From NCBI GenBank assembly GCA_938039145.1, contig CALHVG010000035.1, positions 1-64,000 of the forward strand: a stretch of 64,000 bases of DNA, read 5' to 3'. This DNA comes from an uncultured Treponema sp. GTDB taxonomy: Bacteria > Spirochaetota > Spirochaetia > Treponematales > Treponemataceae. Numbering within the stretch: position 1 is the stretch's first letter; every line of letters begins with the position of its first letter. The position numbers and the translations under genes are program-made. Of the stretch, positions 43,457-51,365 are shown in pieces. The notes beneath the pieces are model-generated. The model did no database searches. It was not told the DNA's origin and worked only from the letters and a program-made list of their open reading frames with translations.

Positions 43457-43476
43457 GCCCAAGCGTGGAGGCTTTG

Positions 43477-44106
43477 TTGTTTACAGGAATAATCGAAGAG
43501 GTCGGAATAATAAAAGCCGTGCAGAACGGGCATATCGAAATCAAGGCGAAAAAAGTTCTTGAGGGAACTAAAATCGGGGACAGCATAGCGGTGAACGGCG
43601 TTTGCCTTACCGTTACAAAAATGACTTCTTCGCATTTTTCTGCCGACGTTATGAATGAGACTTTTTCCAGGTCGAACTTGTCGTCGCTTTTACATGGTGA
43701 CAAGGTGAATCTTGAACGGGCGATGATGCCTGGGGGAAGGTTCGGCGGACATTTTGTGAGCGGACATATTGACGGAACGGGAAAAATTGTCGGAATGGAA
43801 AACGACGGAAACGCAGTCTGGGTGCGTATATCCGCTAAGGAAGAAATCCTTCGCCTGATAATCGAAAAAGGTTCTGTTGCGCTTGACGGAATCAGCCTTA
43901 CTGTCGCAAAGGTTTTTCCGGAAAGTTTTTCAGTCAGCGTGATTCCGCTTACCGGAAAAGACACTTCTTTGCTCGGAAAAGAGAAAGGAGCGCTTGTGAA
44001 CATCGAAAACGACATGATTGGAAAATACGTTCATAGGCTTATGAACGCATCTTTTCAAAGTCAGGAAGAAAGGGATGAAAAAATCCTTAAATGGCTTGGA
44101 AATTAA
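43477..44106 (+). CDS. ribE: Riboflavin synthase alpha subunit RibE
   Basis: A 209-aa protein of two tandem lumazine-binding barrels; it starts with the family's invariant FTGIIEEVG. The start is a TTG at 43477 with GGAGG five bases upstream. The frame's earlier ATG at 43426 lies inside the riboswitch terminator and is rejected. SVALDGISLTVAKVFPESF is the second-barrel motif. It converts two 6,7-dimethyl-8-ribityllumazines into riboflavin. It is the first gene under the FMN riboswitch. Confidence 0.93.
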   Translation: MFTGIIEEVGIIKAVQNGHIEIKAKKVLEGTKIGDSIAVNGVCLTVTKMTSSHFSADVMNETFSRSNLSSLLHGDKVNLERAMMPGGRFGGHFVSGHIDGTGKIVGMENDGNAVWVRISAKEEILRLIIEKGSVALDGISLTVAKVFPESFSVSVIPLTGKDTSLLGKEKGALVNIENDMIGKYVHRLMNASFQSQEERDEKILKWLGN

Positions 44107-44149
44107 AATCGTTCTACTTTTTTAGTTGATTTTGGAGGTGATTTTTACG

Positions 44150-45361
44150 ATGAACTATGAATACGATTCTATAGAGGATGCATTGGCGGAACTCCGTGCG
44201 GGACGAATAATTCTTGTTACAGACGACGAGGAGCGTGAAAATGAGGGCGACATGATTTGCGCCGCCAGATTTGCGACCCAAGAAAACATAAACATGATGG
44301 CAAGCCATGCGAAAGGTCTTATCTGCACTCCAATGAGCAATGACATAGCAAAGAGGCTGAACCTTTATCCGATGGTTGCGGAAAACACGGACAATCACGA
44401 GACCGCCTTTACCGTTTCTATAGACCATCGCTCCACGACCACGGGAATCTCTGCTTCCGAGCGGTCGATTACTGCTCTTGAATGTATAAATCCTTCCAGT
44501 TCGCCTGAAGATTTTAGAAGACCGGGACATATGTTTCCGTTAATTGCAAGAAAAGGCGGAGTCCTTGTGCGGAACGGACATACCGAAGCGACTGTAGATT
44601 TATGCCGGCTTTCGGGGCTTGAGGAATGCGGACTCTGCTGCGAGGTAATGGACGACGACGGGACTATGATGCGCACTCCTAAACTTTGGGAGCTTGCGAA
44701 AAAATTCAATCTGAAGTTCATTACAATAAAGGCTCTTCAGGATTATCTTAGGCTTCACGAAAGTCATGTGGTTAGGGAGGCGACGGCGCATCTTCCGTCT
44801 GAGCTCGGCGATTTTCAGATTTTCGGGTACGTGAACGATTTGACGGGAGAGCATCACGTTGCCCTTGTCCGGGGGGAAATCGGGGACGGGGAGGATGTGC
44901 TTTGCCGGGTTCATTCCGAATGTCTTACAGGCGATGTGTTTGGCTCAAAAAGATGCGATTGCGGACCTCAACTTCATGCGGCGATGAAGCGGATTTCCGA
45001 AGAAGGTCGCGGCGTGATTCTTTATATGAGGCAGGAAGGCAGGGGAATCGGTCTTATAAATAAACTCAAGGCGTATGAACTTCAGGAACAGGGATTTGAC
45101 ACTGTGGAAGCGAACGTCAAACTGGGATTCAAGCCGGATTTGAGGGAATATTGGATTGGCGCACAGATTCTCAGGGATTTGGGGTGCAGGTCTTTAAGGC
45201 TTCTTACGAATAATCCTGAAAAAGTTTACGGTCTTGACGGCTTTGGGCTGAAGGTTTTAAAAAGAGTTCCGATAGAAATTCAGTCGCAAGAATACGACCG
45301 TTTTTACTTAAAGACCAAAAAAGATAAAATGGGGCATATCTTTACGGAAGATTTTAAATAA
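44150..45361 (+). CDS. ribBA: Bifunctional DHBP synthase / GTP cyclohydrolase II RibBA
   Basis: A 403-aa fusion. The N-terminal DHBP synthase has DDEERENEGDMICAARFATQ and RPGHMFPLIA; the C-terminal GTP cyclohydrolase II has HSECLTGDVFGSKRCDCGPQ (zinc cysteines) and LYMRQEGRGIGLINKLKAYE. It makes both starting materials for riboflavin. The start at 44150 has GGAGGTGAT eight bases upstream. It is the second gene of the riboswitch-controlled operon. Confidence 0.96.
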   Translation: MNYEYDSIEDALAELRAGRIILVTDDEERENEGDMICAARFATQENINMMASHAKGLICTPMSNDIAKRLNLYPMVAENTDNHETAFTVSIDHRSTTTGISASERSITALECINPSSSPEDFRRPGHMFPLIARKGGVLVRNGHTEATVDLCRLSGLEECGLCCEVMDDDGTMMRTPKLWELAKKFNLKFITIKALQDYLRLHESHVVREATAHLPSELGDFQIFGYVNDLTGEHHVALVRGEIGDGEDVLCRVHSECLTGDVFGSKRCDCGPQLHAAMKRISEEGRGVILYMRQEGRGIGLINKLKAYELQEQGFDTVEANVKLGFKPDLREYWIGAQILRDLGCRSLRLLTNNPEKVYGLDGFGLKVLKRVPIEIQSQEYDRFYLKTKKDKMGHIFTEDFK

Positions 45362-45490
45362 AACTAAAATCTGAAAAAATCGTGATTTTGATTTTGAAAA
45401 AACTTGCGCAAAATTGTGCAGTTTTATGCGTCCGTGCGGATTTTATGGAAATCGGCGTTTGCAAAAATATAGATTTATGGAGAATTCGTT

Positions 45491-45988
45491 ATGAATGAGA
45501 TTAATCTGGTGGAAGGAAAACTTGTCGCTCCGGAAGGGATGAAGGTTGGAATCGTTGCCTCAAGGTTCAATGAGATAATCGTCAATAAACTTTTGAGCGG
45601 AGCTGTTGACGGTCTTGTCCGGCATGGCGTAAGCGAAGAAAACATCACTGCCGTGTGGGTTCCGGGGGCGTTCGAAATTTCTTTGGTCGCAAAGAAAATG
45701 GCTGAAAGCCGGATGTACGACGCTGTAATAACGGTGGGCGCTGTAATCAGAGGTTCTACGAGCCATTACGATTATGTCTGTGCGGAAGTTTCCAAGGGGG
45801 TCGCTCAAGCGGGACTTCAGACGGGTGTTCCTGTGCTGTTCGGAGTTATAACCACTGAAAACATCGAGCAGGCAATCGAGAGGGCAGGAAGCAAGGCTGG
45901 CAACAAGGGCTACGACTGCGCACTTGACGCTATCGAAATGGCGAACATAATGAAGGCGTTGCATAAAAATACGTCAATCAATATTTGA
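45491..45988 (+). CDS. ribH: 6,7-dimethyl-8-ribityllumazine synthase RibH
   Basis: A 165-aa protein with the lumazine synthase landmarks GIVASRFNEIIVNKLLSGAV, VWVPGAFEISLVAKKM and GAVIRGSTSHYDYVC. It condenses the ribityl pyrimidine with DHBP and forms large shells in many bacteria. A 129-base gap separates it from ribBA, and TATGGAG lies eight bases before the ATG. It ends 23 bases before the glyA start. Confidence 0.95.
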   Translation: MNEINLVEGKLVAPEGMKVGIVASRFNEIIVNKLLSGAVDGLVRHGVSEENITAVWVPGAFEISLVAKKMAESRMYDAVITVGAVIRGSTSHYDYVCAEVSKGVAQAGLQTGVPVLFGVITTENIEQAIERAGSKAGNKGYDCALDAIEMANIMKALHKNTSINI

Positions 45989-46011
45989 TGAATAAAAATC
46001 GGGAGAAGAAA

Positions 46012-47511
46012 ATGTCTACACCATTGGAAGAATATTTGACTTTGTGCGGCGGAAAACCTAATGCCTCGATGTGTGCTTATGTCGCAAATCTTCAACAGGT
46101 CGCCTCTGTCGATTCTAAAATAGCGGCTTCAATTGTCAATGAACTTGAAAATCAAAGAAGCCATCTGAAACTTGTTGCGTCCGAGAACTATTGTTCCCTT
46201 GCTGTTCAGGCTGCCATGGGAAATCTGCTCACGGACAAATATGCGGAAGGTTATCCAGAACACAGATATTACGGAGGATGCGTAAACATCGATGCCGTGG
46301 AAAACAACGCCGCAAGGGAGGCGGAAAAACTTTTTGGGGCGGATTATGCGTATGTCCAGCCTCATTCGGGGGCGGACACAAATCTTGTCGCATATTGGGC
46401 AATACTTTCTGCAAAAGTCGAGACTCCGACCTTGGAAGAACTCGGCGTAAAGTCCTTGGCTGAACTCAAGGACGGGCAGTTTGACATGCTAAGAAAACGT
46501 TTTGGAAATCAGCGTCTTATGGGGCTTGATTATTCCTGCGGCGGACATCTTACGCACGGTTACAGGATGAACGTTTCCGCTCGAATGTTTGAATCTCATC
46601 CTTATGGGGTTGACGAAAAGACCGGTCTTTTGGACTACGACAAAATAGAACATCAGGCGATGGAAGTGAAACCGCTTATCCTTCTTGCCGGATATTCTGC
46701 ATATCCACGTGCGATAAATTTCCGCCGATTTAGAGAAATTGCCGACAAATGCGGAGCGGTTCTTATGGTTGACATGGCGCATTTTGCAGGTCTTGTCGCA
46801 GGAAAGGTTTTCACCGACGATTTTGATCCTGTAAAATGGGCGGACATCGTTACCACAACGACGCATAAGACATTGCGCGGTCCTAGGGGAGCGATGATTC
46901 TCTGCAAAAAAGAATACGCCGATTACGTGAACAAGGGCTGCCCCATGGTTCTTGGAGGCCCGTTGGGTCATGTGATGGCAGCCAAGGCGATTGCTTTCAA
47001 GGAAGCGAACACGGCTTCATATCGTGAGTATGCGCAAAATGTCGTAAAAAATGCTAAGGCTCTTTCCGAGGCGTGCAAGTCGCTCGGATTTCCTGTTCAG
47101 ACCGGCGGAACGGACAATCATCTTATGCTTTTGGACGTTACCGTTTACGGGCTTACGGGAAAACAGGCTGAAGCGGCGTTGTTCGCCTGCGGTGTAACCG
47201 TAAACGCGAACGCACTTCCGTACGACAAAAACGGCGCATGGTGGACTTCAGGAATACGAATCGGAACGCCCGCCCTTACGACTCTCGGTTTTGTCGAAGA
47301 CGAAATGAAGGAAGTCGCATCCATAATCGACCTTGTTCTGAAAGGAACAAAACCCGGACTTACAAAGGACGGAAAACCTGCAAAAGGAAAGATAGAACTT
47401 GACCCTCAGGTTCAAAAAGAGGCGAAAAAACGGGTGTCCGCTCTGCTTTCGTCTCATGTGCTTTATCCGGAACTTGATTTGGATTTCCTTAAAAAACAGT
47501 TTGCGGAATAA
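46012..47511 (+). CDS. glyA: Serine hydroxymethyltransferase GlyA
   Basis: A 499-aa PLP enzyme. HLKLVASENYCSLAVQAAMG and DKYAEGYPEHRYYGGC mark the N-terminal part, and the PLP lysine is in TTTTHKTLRGPRGA. At about 500 aa it is longer than the usual 415-420; the extra length lies in an insertion around residues 120-180 and fits longer spirochaete GlyA proteins, as I remember them. It converts serine to glycine with one-carbon transfer to folate. GGGAGAAG lies just upstream of the chosen ATG; the frame also has an ATG at 45985 overlapping ribH. Confidence 0.93.
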   Translation: MSTPLEEYLTLCGGKPNASMCAYVANLQQVASVDSKIAASIVNELENQRSHLKLVASENYCSLAVQAAMGNLLTDKYAEGYPEHRYYGGCVNIDAVENNAAREAEKLFGADYAYVQPHSGADTNLVAYWAILSAKVETPTLEELGVKSLAELKDGQFDMLRKRFGNQRLMGLDYSCGGHLTHGYRMNVSARMFESHPYGVDEKTGLLDYDKIEHQAMEVKPLILLAGYSAYPRAINFRRFREIADKCGAVLMVDMAHFAGLVAGKVFTDDFDPVKWADIVTTTTHKTLRGPRGAMILCKKEYADYVNKGCPMVLGGPLGHVMAAKAIAFKEANTASYREYAQNVVKNAKALSEACKSLGFPVQTGGTDNHLMLLDVTVYGLTGKQAEAALFACGVTVNANALPYDKNGAWWTSGIRIGTPALTTLGFVEDEMKEVASIIDLVLKGTKPGLTKDGKPAKGKIELDPQVQKEAKKRVSALLSSHVLYPELDLDFLKKQFAE

Positions 47512-47701
47512 AAATATTTTCCGGCAAGAATATGATTTATCGCCATCTCGATTTTTCGGGATGGCGATATTATTTTCTTAAAAAAAGTTTCCTCGTTAGG
47601 GAAGCTCAATTTTCCAAAACTCGACCTATCTTCATTCCTGCGATTTTATATTTTTTGAAAACTGCTAGATTTTTGCTTTGCAAAAGAATATATTTCTTTT
47701 C

Positions 47702-49084
47702 ATGAATTTTTCCAGCAATCGATATTTTGGAAATTGGGCTTTCTACAGACGCGCCCTTTCCATCGCTCTTCCTGTGATGGCGCAGCAGCTGATTCAGAAT
47801 CTTGTTTCGCTCATAGATAACTTTATGGTTTCGGGGCTTGGCGACATAAAGATGAGCGGAGTAAATGTTGCAGGAATGATTTTCTTTATGTTTTTTGTCA
47901 TGACCATGACAATCTGCTCGTCAGGCGGAATTTTCATGAGCCAATTCAAAGGCGCAAAAGACAAGGAAGGAATGCAGCAGGTCTTCTATTTCAAAGTTTT
48001 AGTGATGGGAATTCTTGGGATTGCGATGTTTTTTCTGTGCCGTGCGGCTCCTCAAAAACTCTTTTGGCTTATGGTCACAAAAAACACGGATGCCCAGGCG
48101 ATAATCGAGCAGACAAGAATGTATTCAAGAGCGGTTGCCGTCTCGTTTTTGTTTTCAGGCTTTTCCAGTGCCATTTCGACTTCTTTGAGGGAAGTGGAAA
48201 TCGTCCGTCCGCCGCTTGTGATTTCCGTTACGGCGACCCTTATAAACACATTCTTCAACTGGATTTTGATTTACGGAAAACTGGGCGCTCCTCGTCTTGA
48301 AGTTGCAGGTGCAGGCTACGCTACAGTCATCGCAAGAATCTGTGAACTTCTTATGTTCGTAGTATACATCGCCGTCAAAAAACCTGACTTTGTGTTCAGA
48401 TTCACACGAATATTGAAAATAAAATGGTCGCTTTTCGCAAAAATATTTTCAAAATCCATAGTAATTCTCTATTCCGAGATTTTTTGGGCGGCAAGCGAAA
48501 CGATTTCAAACGCTCTTTTCAACACACGCGGTGGAGCGGAAGTCGTATCCGGAATGGCGGCGGGTTTTGCCATCGCAAACCTGATTTTTATAAGCATGGG
48601 CGGCATAATGACAAGCACCGGCGTAATCATGGGAACGGAACTTGGCGCCGGAAAACTCGAAGATTGCCGCAGATTCAAAAATTGGATTTTATCCGGTTCT
48701 ATTTTTTTCGGCTTTGGATTTGCCGTGTTCGGATTCTGTTCGACATTCCTGATTCCCGTAGTTTTTTCGAACCTCACCCCGGAGGCACGAAAAATCGCCT
48801 TGCTTCTTGTGATAACGGCTTCCCTTTATCTTCCGCTTTGGGGATTTTTGAACGCCCAGTATGCAATAAGCCGCGCCGGAGGAGACACAAAAATGGGTGC
48901 GATATGCGATACGGTCGGAAACGTCCTTTTCCTTGGCGGAATGCTGCTTCTCACATTCTTTACGCCGCTTAGACCTGTTGCAATGTACGCAATTGTAAAA
49001 TTGAGCGATGTTCCTAAGAGCGCAATCGCACACTTCTGGCTGAAGAAAGAAAGATGGCTTGTAAATTTGGCGAAAACGGAATGA
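47702..49084 (+). CDS. MATE-family efflux transporter (second)
   Basis: About 460 aa with 12 hydrophobic helices; RALSIALPVMAQQLIQNLVS and LIDNFMVSGLGDIKMSGVNV are MatE signatures. It is distinct from the copy at 28182. The ATG at 47702 has no Shine-Dalgarno sequence but lies seven bases after TATATT, so it may be leaderless; a TTG at 47678 is in frame. It is convergent with yigZ and its substrate is unknown. Confidence 0.9.
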   Translation: MNFSSNRYFGNWAFYRRALSIALPVMAQQLIQNLVSLIDNFMVSGLGDIKMSGVNVAGMIFFMFFVMTMTICSSGGIFMSQFKGAKDKEGMQQVFYFKVLVMGILGIAMFFLCRAAPQKLFWLMVTKNTDAQAIIEQTRMYSRAVAVSFLFSGFSSAISTSLREVEIVRPPLVISVTATLINTFFNWILIYGKLGAPRLEVAGAGYATVIARICELLMFVVYIAVKKPDFVFRFTRILKIKWSLFAKIFSKSIVILYSEIFWAASETISNALFNTRGGAEVVSGMAAGFAIANLIFISMGGIMTSTGVIMGTELGAGKLEDCRRFKNWILSGSIFFGFGFAVFGFCSTFLIPVVFSNLTPEARKIALLLVITASLYLPLWGFLNAQYAISRAGGDTKMGAICDTVGNVLFLGGMLLLTFFTPLRPVAMYAIVKLSDVPKSAIAHFWLKKERWLVNLAKTE

Positions 49085-49128
49085 TTTTGAATCCGCAATA
49101 CATCGAAACGCAAGAACGTTTTTGCCTG

Positions 49129-49725
49129 TTATATGCTGATTTTCCCGTTGGAGAGATTTTTTAAGGATTCCCTGAAAAATTCAAGTTCCGATGACACGAT
49201 TTTTCCGCTTACTTTTACTTCCGTTCCGAACTCTTCAATAATTTCGCTTACGGAAAACGCTTCCATCATGCGTTTAATTGACTTGTGCAGTGTGTAATCC
49301 GCATAAAACAAAAAGTCCTTCTTTTCCACATATTCCTGAAAAAGCCCGGAGGATTCCGCCTTTTCGATTACGCTTTTAGCTCCGTCTCCGTAGGCTTTTA
49401 CAAGTCCGCCTGTTCCAAGCAGTGTGCCTCCGAACCATCTTGTTACGGTTACTAAAAAGTTTGTGCAGTCTTTTCCCTGCATTACGCAAAGAATCGGTCT
49501 TCCTGCTGTTCCGGACGGTTCTCCGTCATCGCTCATTCCTAAGATTTCTTTTGAAAATCCAAGCACAAAAGCGTGTACCACATGTGTCGAATCGAAATGC
49601 TTGGTCTTCTGTGCCTTTACGATTTTTTTTGCGTCGTCCTGAGAGATGCATGGAAAAATCTCGTTCAGAAACCGGGAATTTTTTATCTTGAATTCCGTCG
49701 ACGCATAATCTGTAAGGATTTTCAT
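49129..49725 (-). CDS. YigZ/IMPACT family protein
   Basis: A 198-aa protein with the family's N-terminal domain: KNSRFLNEIFPCISQDDAKK, THVVHAFVLGFSKEILGMSD, DDGEPSGTAGRPIL and VTRWFGGTLLGTGGLVKAYG. The C-terminal 70 residues fit a DUF1949-like ferredoxin fold. In eukaryotes IMPACT regulates translation stress kinases; the bacterial role is unclear. It is a single gene convergent with the MATE gene. Confidence 0.88.
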   Translation of the reverse strand: MKILTDYASTEFKIKNSRFLNEIFPCISQDDAKKIVKAQKTKHFDSTHVVHAFVLGFSKEILGMSDDGEPSGTAGRPILCVMQGKDCTNFLVTVTRWFGGTLLGTGGLVKAYGDGAKSVIEKAESSGLFQEYVEKKDFLFYADYTLHKSIKRMMEAFSVSEIIEEFGTEVKVSGKIVSSELEFFRESLKNLSNGKISI

Positions 49726-49757
49726 GGAAAAATACTAGCGTAAAAACAAAAAAAACG

Positions 49758-49780
49758 CACCTGTGAAGCAGGTGTTTTTT
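49758..49780 (+). terminator. Orphan terminator in a divergent gap
   Basis: CACCTG-TGAAG-CAGGTG followed by T6 and preceded by A-rich DNA. It lies between two divergent start regions (yigZ and the M20 peptidase), where no gene end needs it. Confidence 0.7.
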
Positions 49781-49928
49781 AAGTCAGGGATTTTGAGTTT
49801 TGAGATTACATGGGAGTTTTTGCGGAATATTTAGGTTTGTTTTTGCCTTGAAAATCAAGATAAAAAGAAATTTTTGTCGAATTTACAAAGACGTTCCATA
49901 TTCCTGTGATATATGGTAGATTTTCCAT

Positions 49929-51158
49929 ATGATAGACGCAACTTTTGAAACCGTTCAGAAATATATACGTTCCCGTGAAAGGGATATGGTTCAGCTTGAA
50001 AAACTTCTTACTGAAAATCCGGCACTTGCTCCCGAAAACGGCGGGCAGGGGGAACTGAATAAGGCTCTCGCTCTTACCGAATGGCTTACGGAAAACGGTT
50101 TTTCCGATATTCAGCGCTTTGATGCGCCCGACAGCCGTGTCGAAAGCGGAGTTCGTCCAAGCCTTGTGGTTACTGTTCCCGGCGAATCGGACGATTTTTC
50201 CATTTGGAGCATGGCGCATTTGGACGTTGTGCCTGTGGGTGAGCCGAAACTGTGGGAAAGCGACCCGTGGACTCTTTTAGAAAAGGACGGAAAACTTTTC
50301 GGGCGTGGTGTTGAAGATAATCAGCAGGGACTGGTTTCTTCTGCGTTTGCTGCTCTCGCCCTTATAAAAAACGGCGTAAAACCTAAGCACACTGTAAAAC
50401 TTCTTTTTATGGCGGACGAGGAAGTCGGTTCGAAATACGGCATAATTTGGCTTTTGAAAAACACGTCTCTGTTCAGGAAAGATGACATAATCCTTATTCC
50501 AGACGGCGGAGATTCCAAGGGCGAAACAATCGAGGTTGCGGAAAAAAATATTCTTTGGCTTAAAGTCCATGTAAAAGGAATGCAGACGCATGGAAGTCGC
50601 CCTGACCAGGGAAACAACGCCTGTATCGCAGCCAACGATTTGAGCATGCGGCTTTTCGGATTGCAGAAAGTCTTTTCTAAACGGAATCCGCTTTTTGAGC
50701 CGAACTATTCTACGTTTCAGCCTACTATGCGATATTCAAATGTGGCGGGAATAAACATAATCCCCGGCGAAGAAACTTTCTGCATGGACTGCCGAATTCT
50801 TCCGTGCTATTCCTTGGATCAGGTGCTTTCACGGGTGGAAAGAGAGATTTCAGCCGTAGAGAAAAAATACGGTGTCGAAATCTGCTACGAGGTCGCCCAA
50901 AGTTCTGAAAGTCCTGCAACGCCTGTTGATTCTCCTGTAGTGAAAAAACTTTCCGAAGCCTTGTTGCAGGTCAGAGGTATAAAGGCACGGACCATAGGAA
51001 TCGGCGGCGGAACTGTAGGTGCGGAACTAAGACGGGAAGGTTACGCCTGCGCCGTATGGTCGACGCTTGATGAATGCGCCCATATGCCGAACGAATATTG
51101 CGTGATTTCCAACATGATAAAAGATGCTGAAACTATGGCGTATTTTTTCATGAATTGA
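49929..51158 (+). CDS. M20-family dipeptidase (Sapep-like)
   Basis: A 409-aa zinc metallopeptidase: SIWSMAHLDVVPVGEPKLWE contains the first ligand and Asp, GRGVEDNQQGLVSSAFAAL the bridging Asp, MADEEVGSKYGI the catalytic Glu pair and GGGTVGAELRREG the end of the catalytic core. ECAHMPNEY has the last His. It probably cleaves dipeptides or short peptides in the cytoplasm. No Shine-Dalgarno; TAGATT lies six bases before the ATG. The exact substrate is unknown. Confidence 0.88.
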   Translation: MIDATFETVQKYIRSRERDMVQLEKLLTENPALAPENGGQGELNKALALTEWLTENGFSDIQRFDAPDSRVESGVRPSLVVTVPGESDDFSIWSMAHLDVVPVGEPKLWESDPWTLLEKDGKLFGRGVEDNQQGLVSSAFAALALIKNGVKPKHTVKLLFMADEEVGSKYGIIWLLKNTSLFRKDDIILIPDGGDSKGETIEVAEKNILWLKVHVKGMQTHGSRPDQGNNACIAANDLSMRLFGLQKVFSKRNPLFEPNYSTFQPTMRYSNVAGINIIPGEETFCMDCRILPCYSLDQVLSRVEREISAVEKKYGVEICYEVAQSSESPATPVDSPVVKKLSEALLQVRGIKARTIGIGGGTVGAELRREGYACAVWSTLDECAHMPNEYCVISNMIKDAETMAYFFMN

Positions 51159-51330
51159 TATGCGTTCTAAAATCCGGGGACATTCGATGATTTTAGGATT
51201 TCGGCGGTTTTTTGAATGACCTAAAATGCTTTTCCGGACGCTTGTGAGTCCTAATCGACCTTTTTTCGCCAAAGCTCTCAGTTTTTCGAGCAAAGCCTAA
51301 AGCTGCTTTTTTTTGAGGAAAATCGCTTCG

Positions 51331-51359
51331 TTGAAGAAACGTTTTAATATCATTATAAT
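51331..51359 (+). promoter_or_regulatory. Promoter of purL, predicted to start at the ATG
   Basis: TTGAAG 51331-51336, 17-bp spacer, TATAAT 51354-51359, then six bases to the ATG at 51366. Transcription should start at or within a base or two of the A of ATG, giving a leaderless mRNA. No Shine-Dalgarno sequence is present. Confidence 0.7.
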
Positions 51360-51365
51360 TTTACA

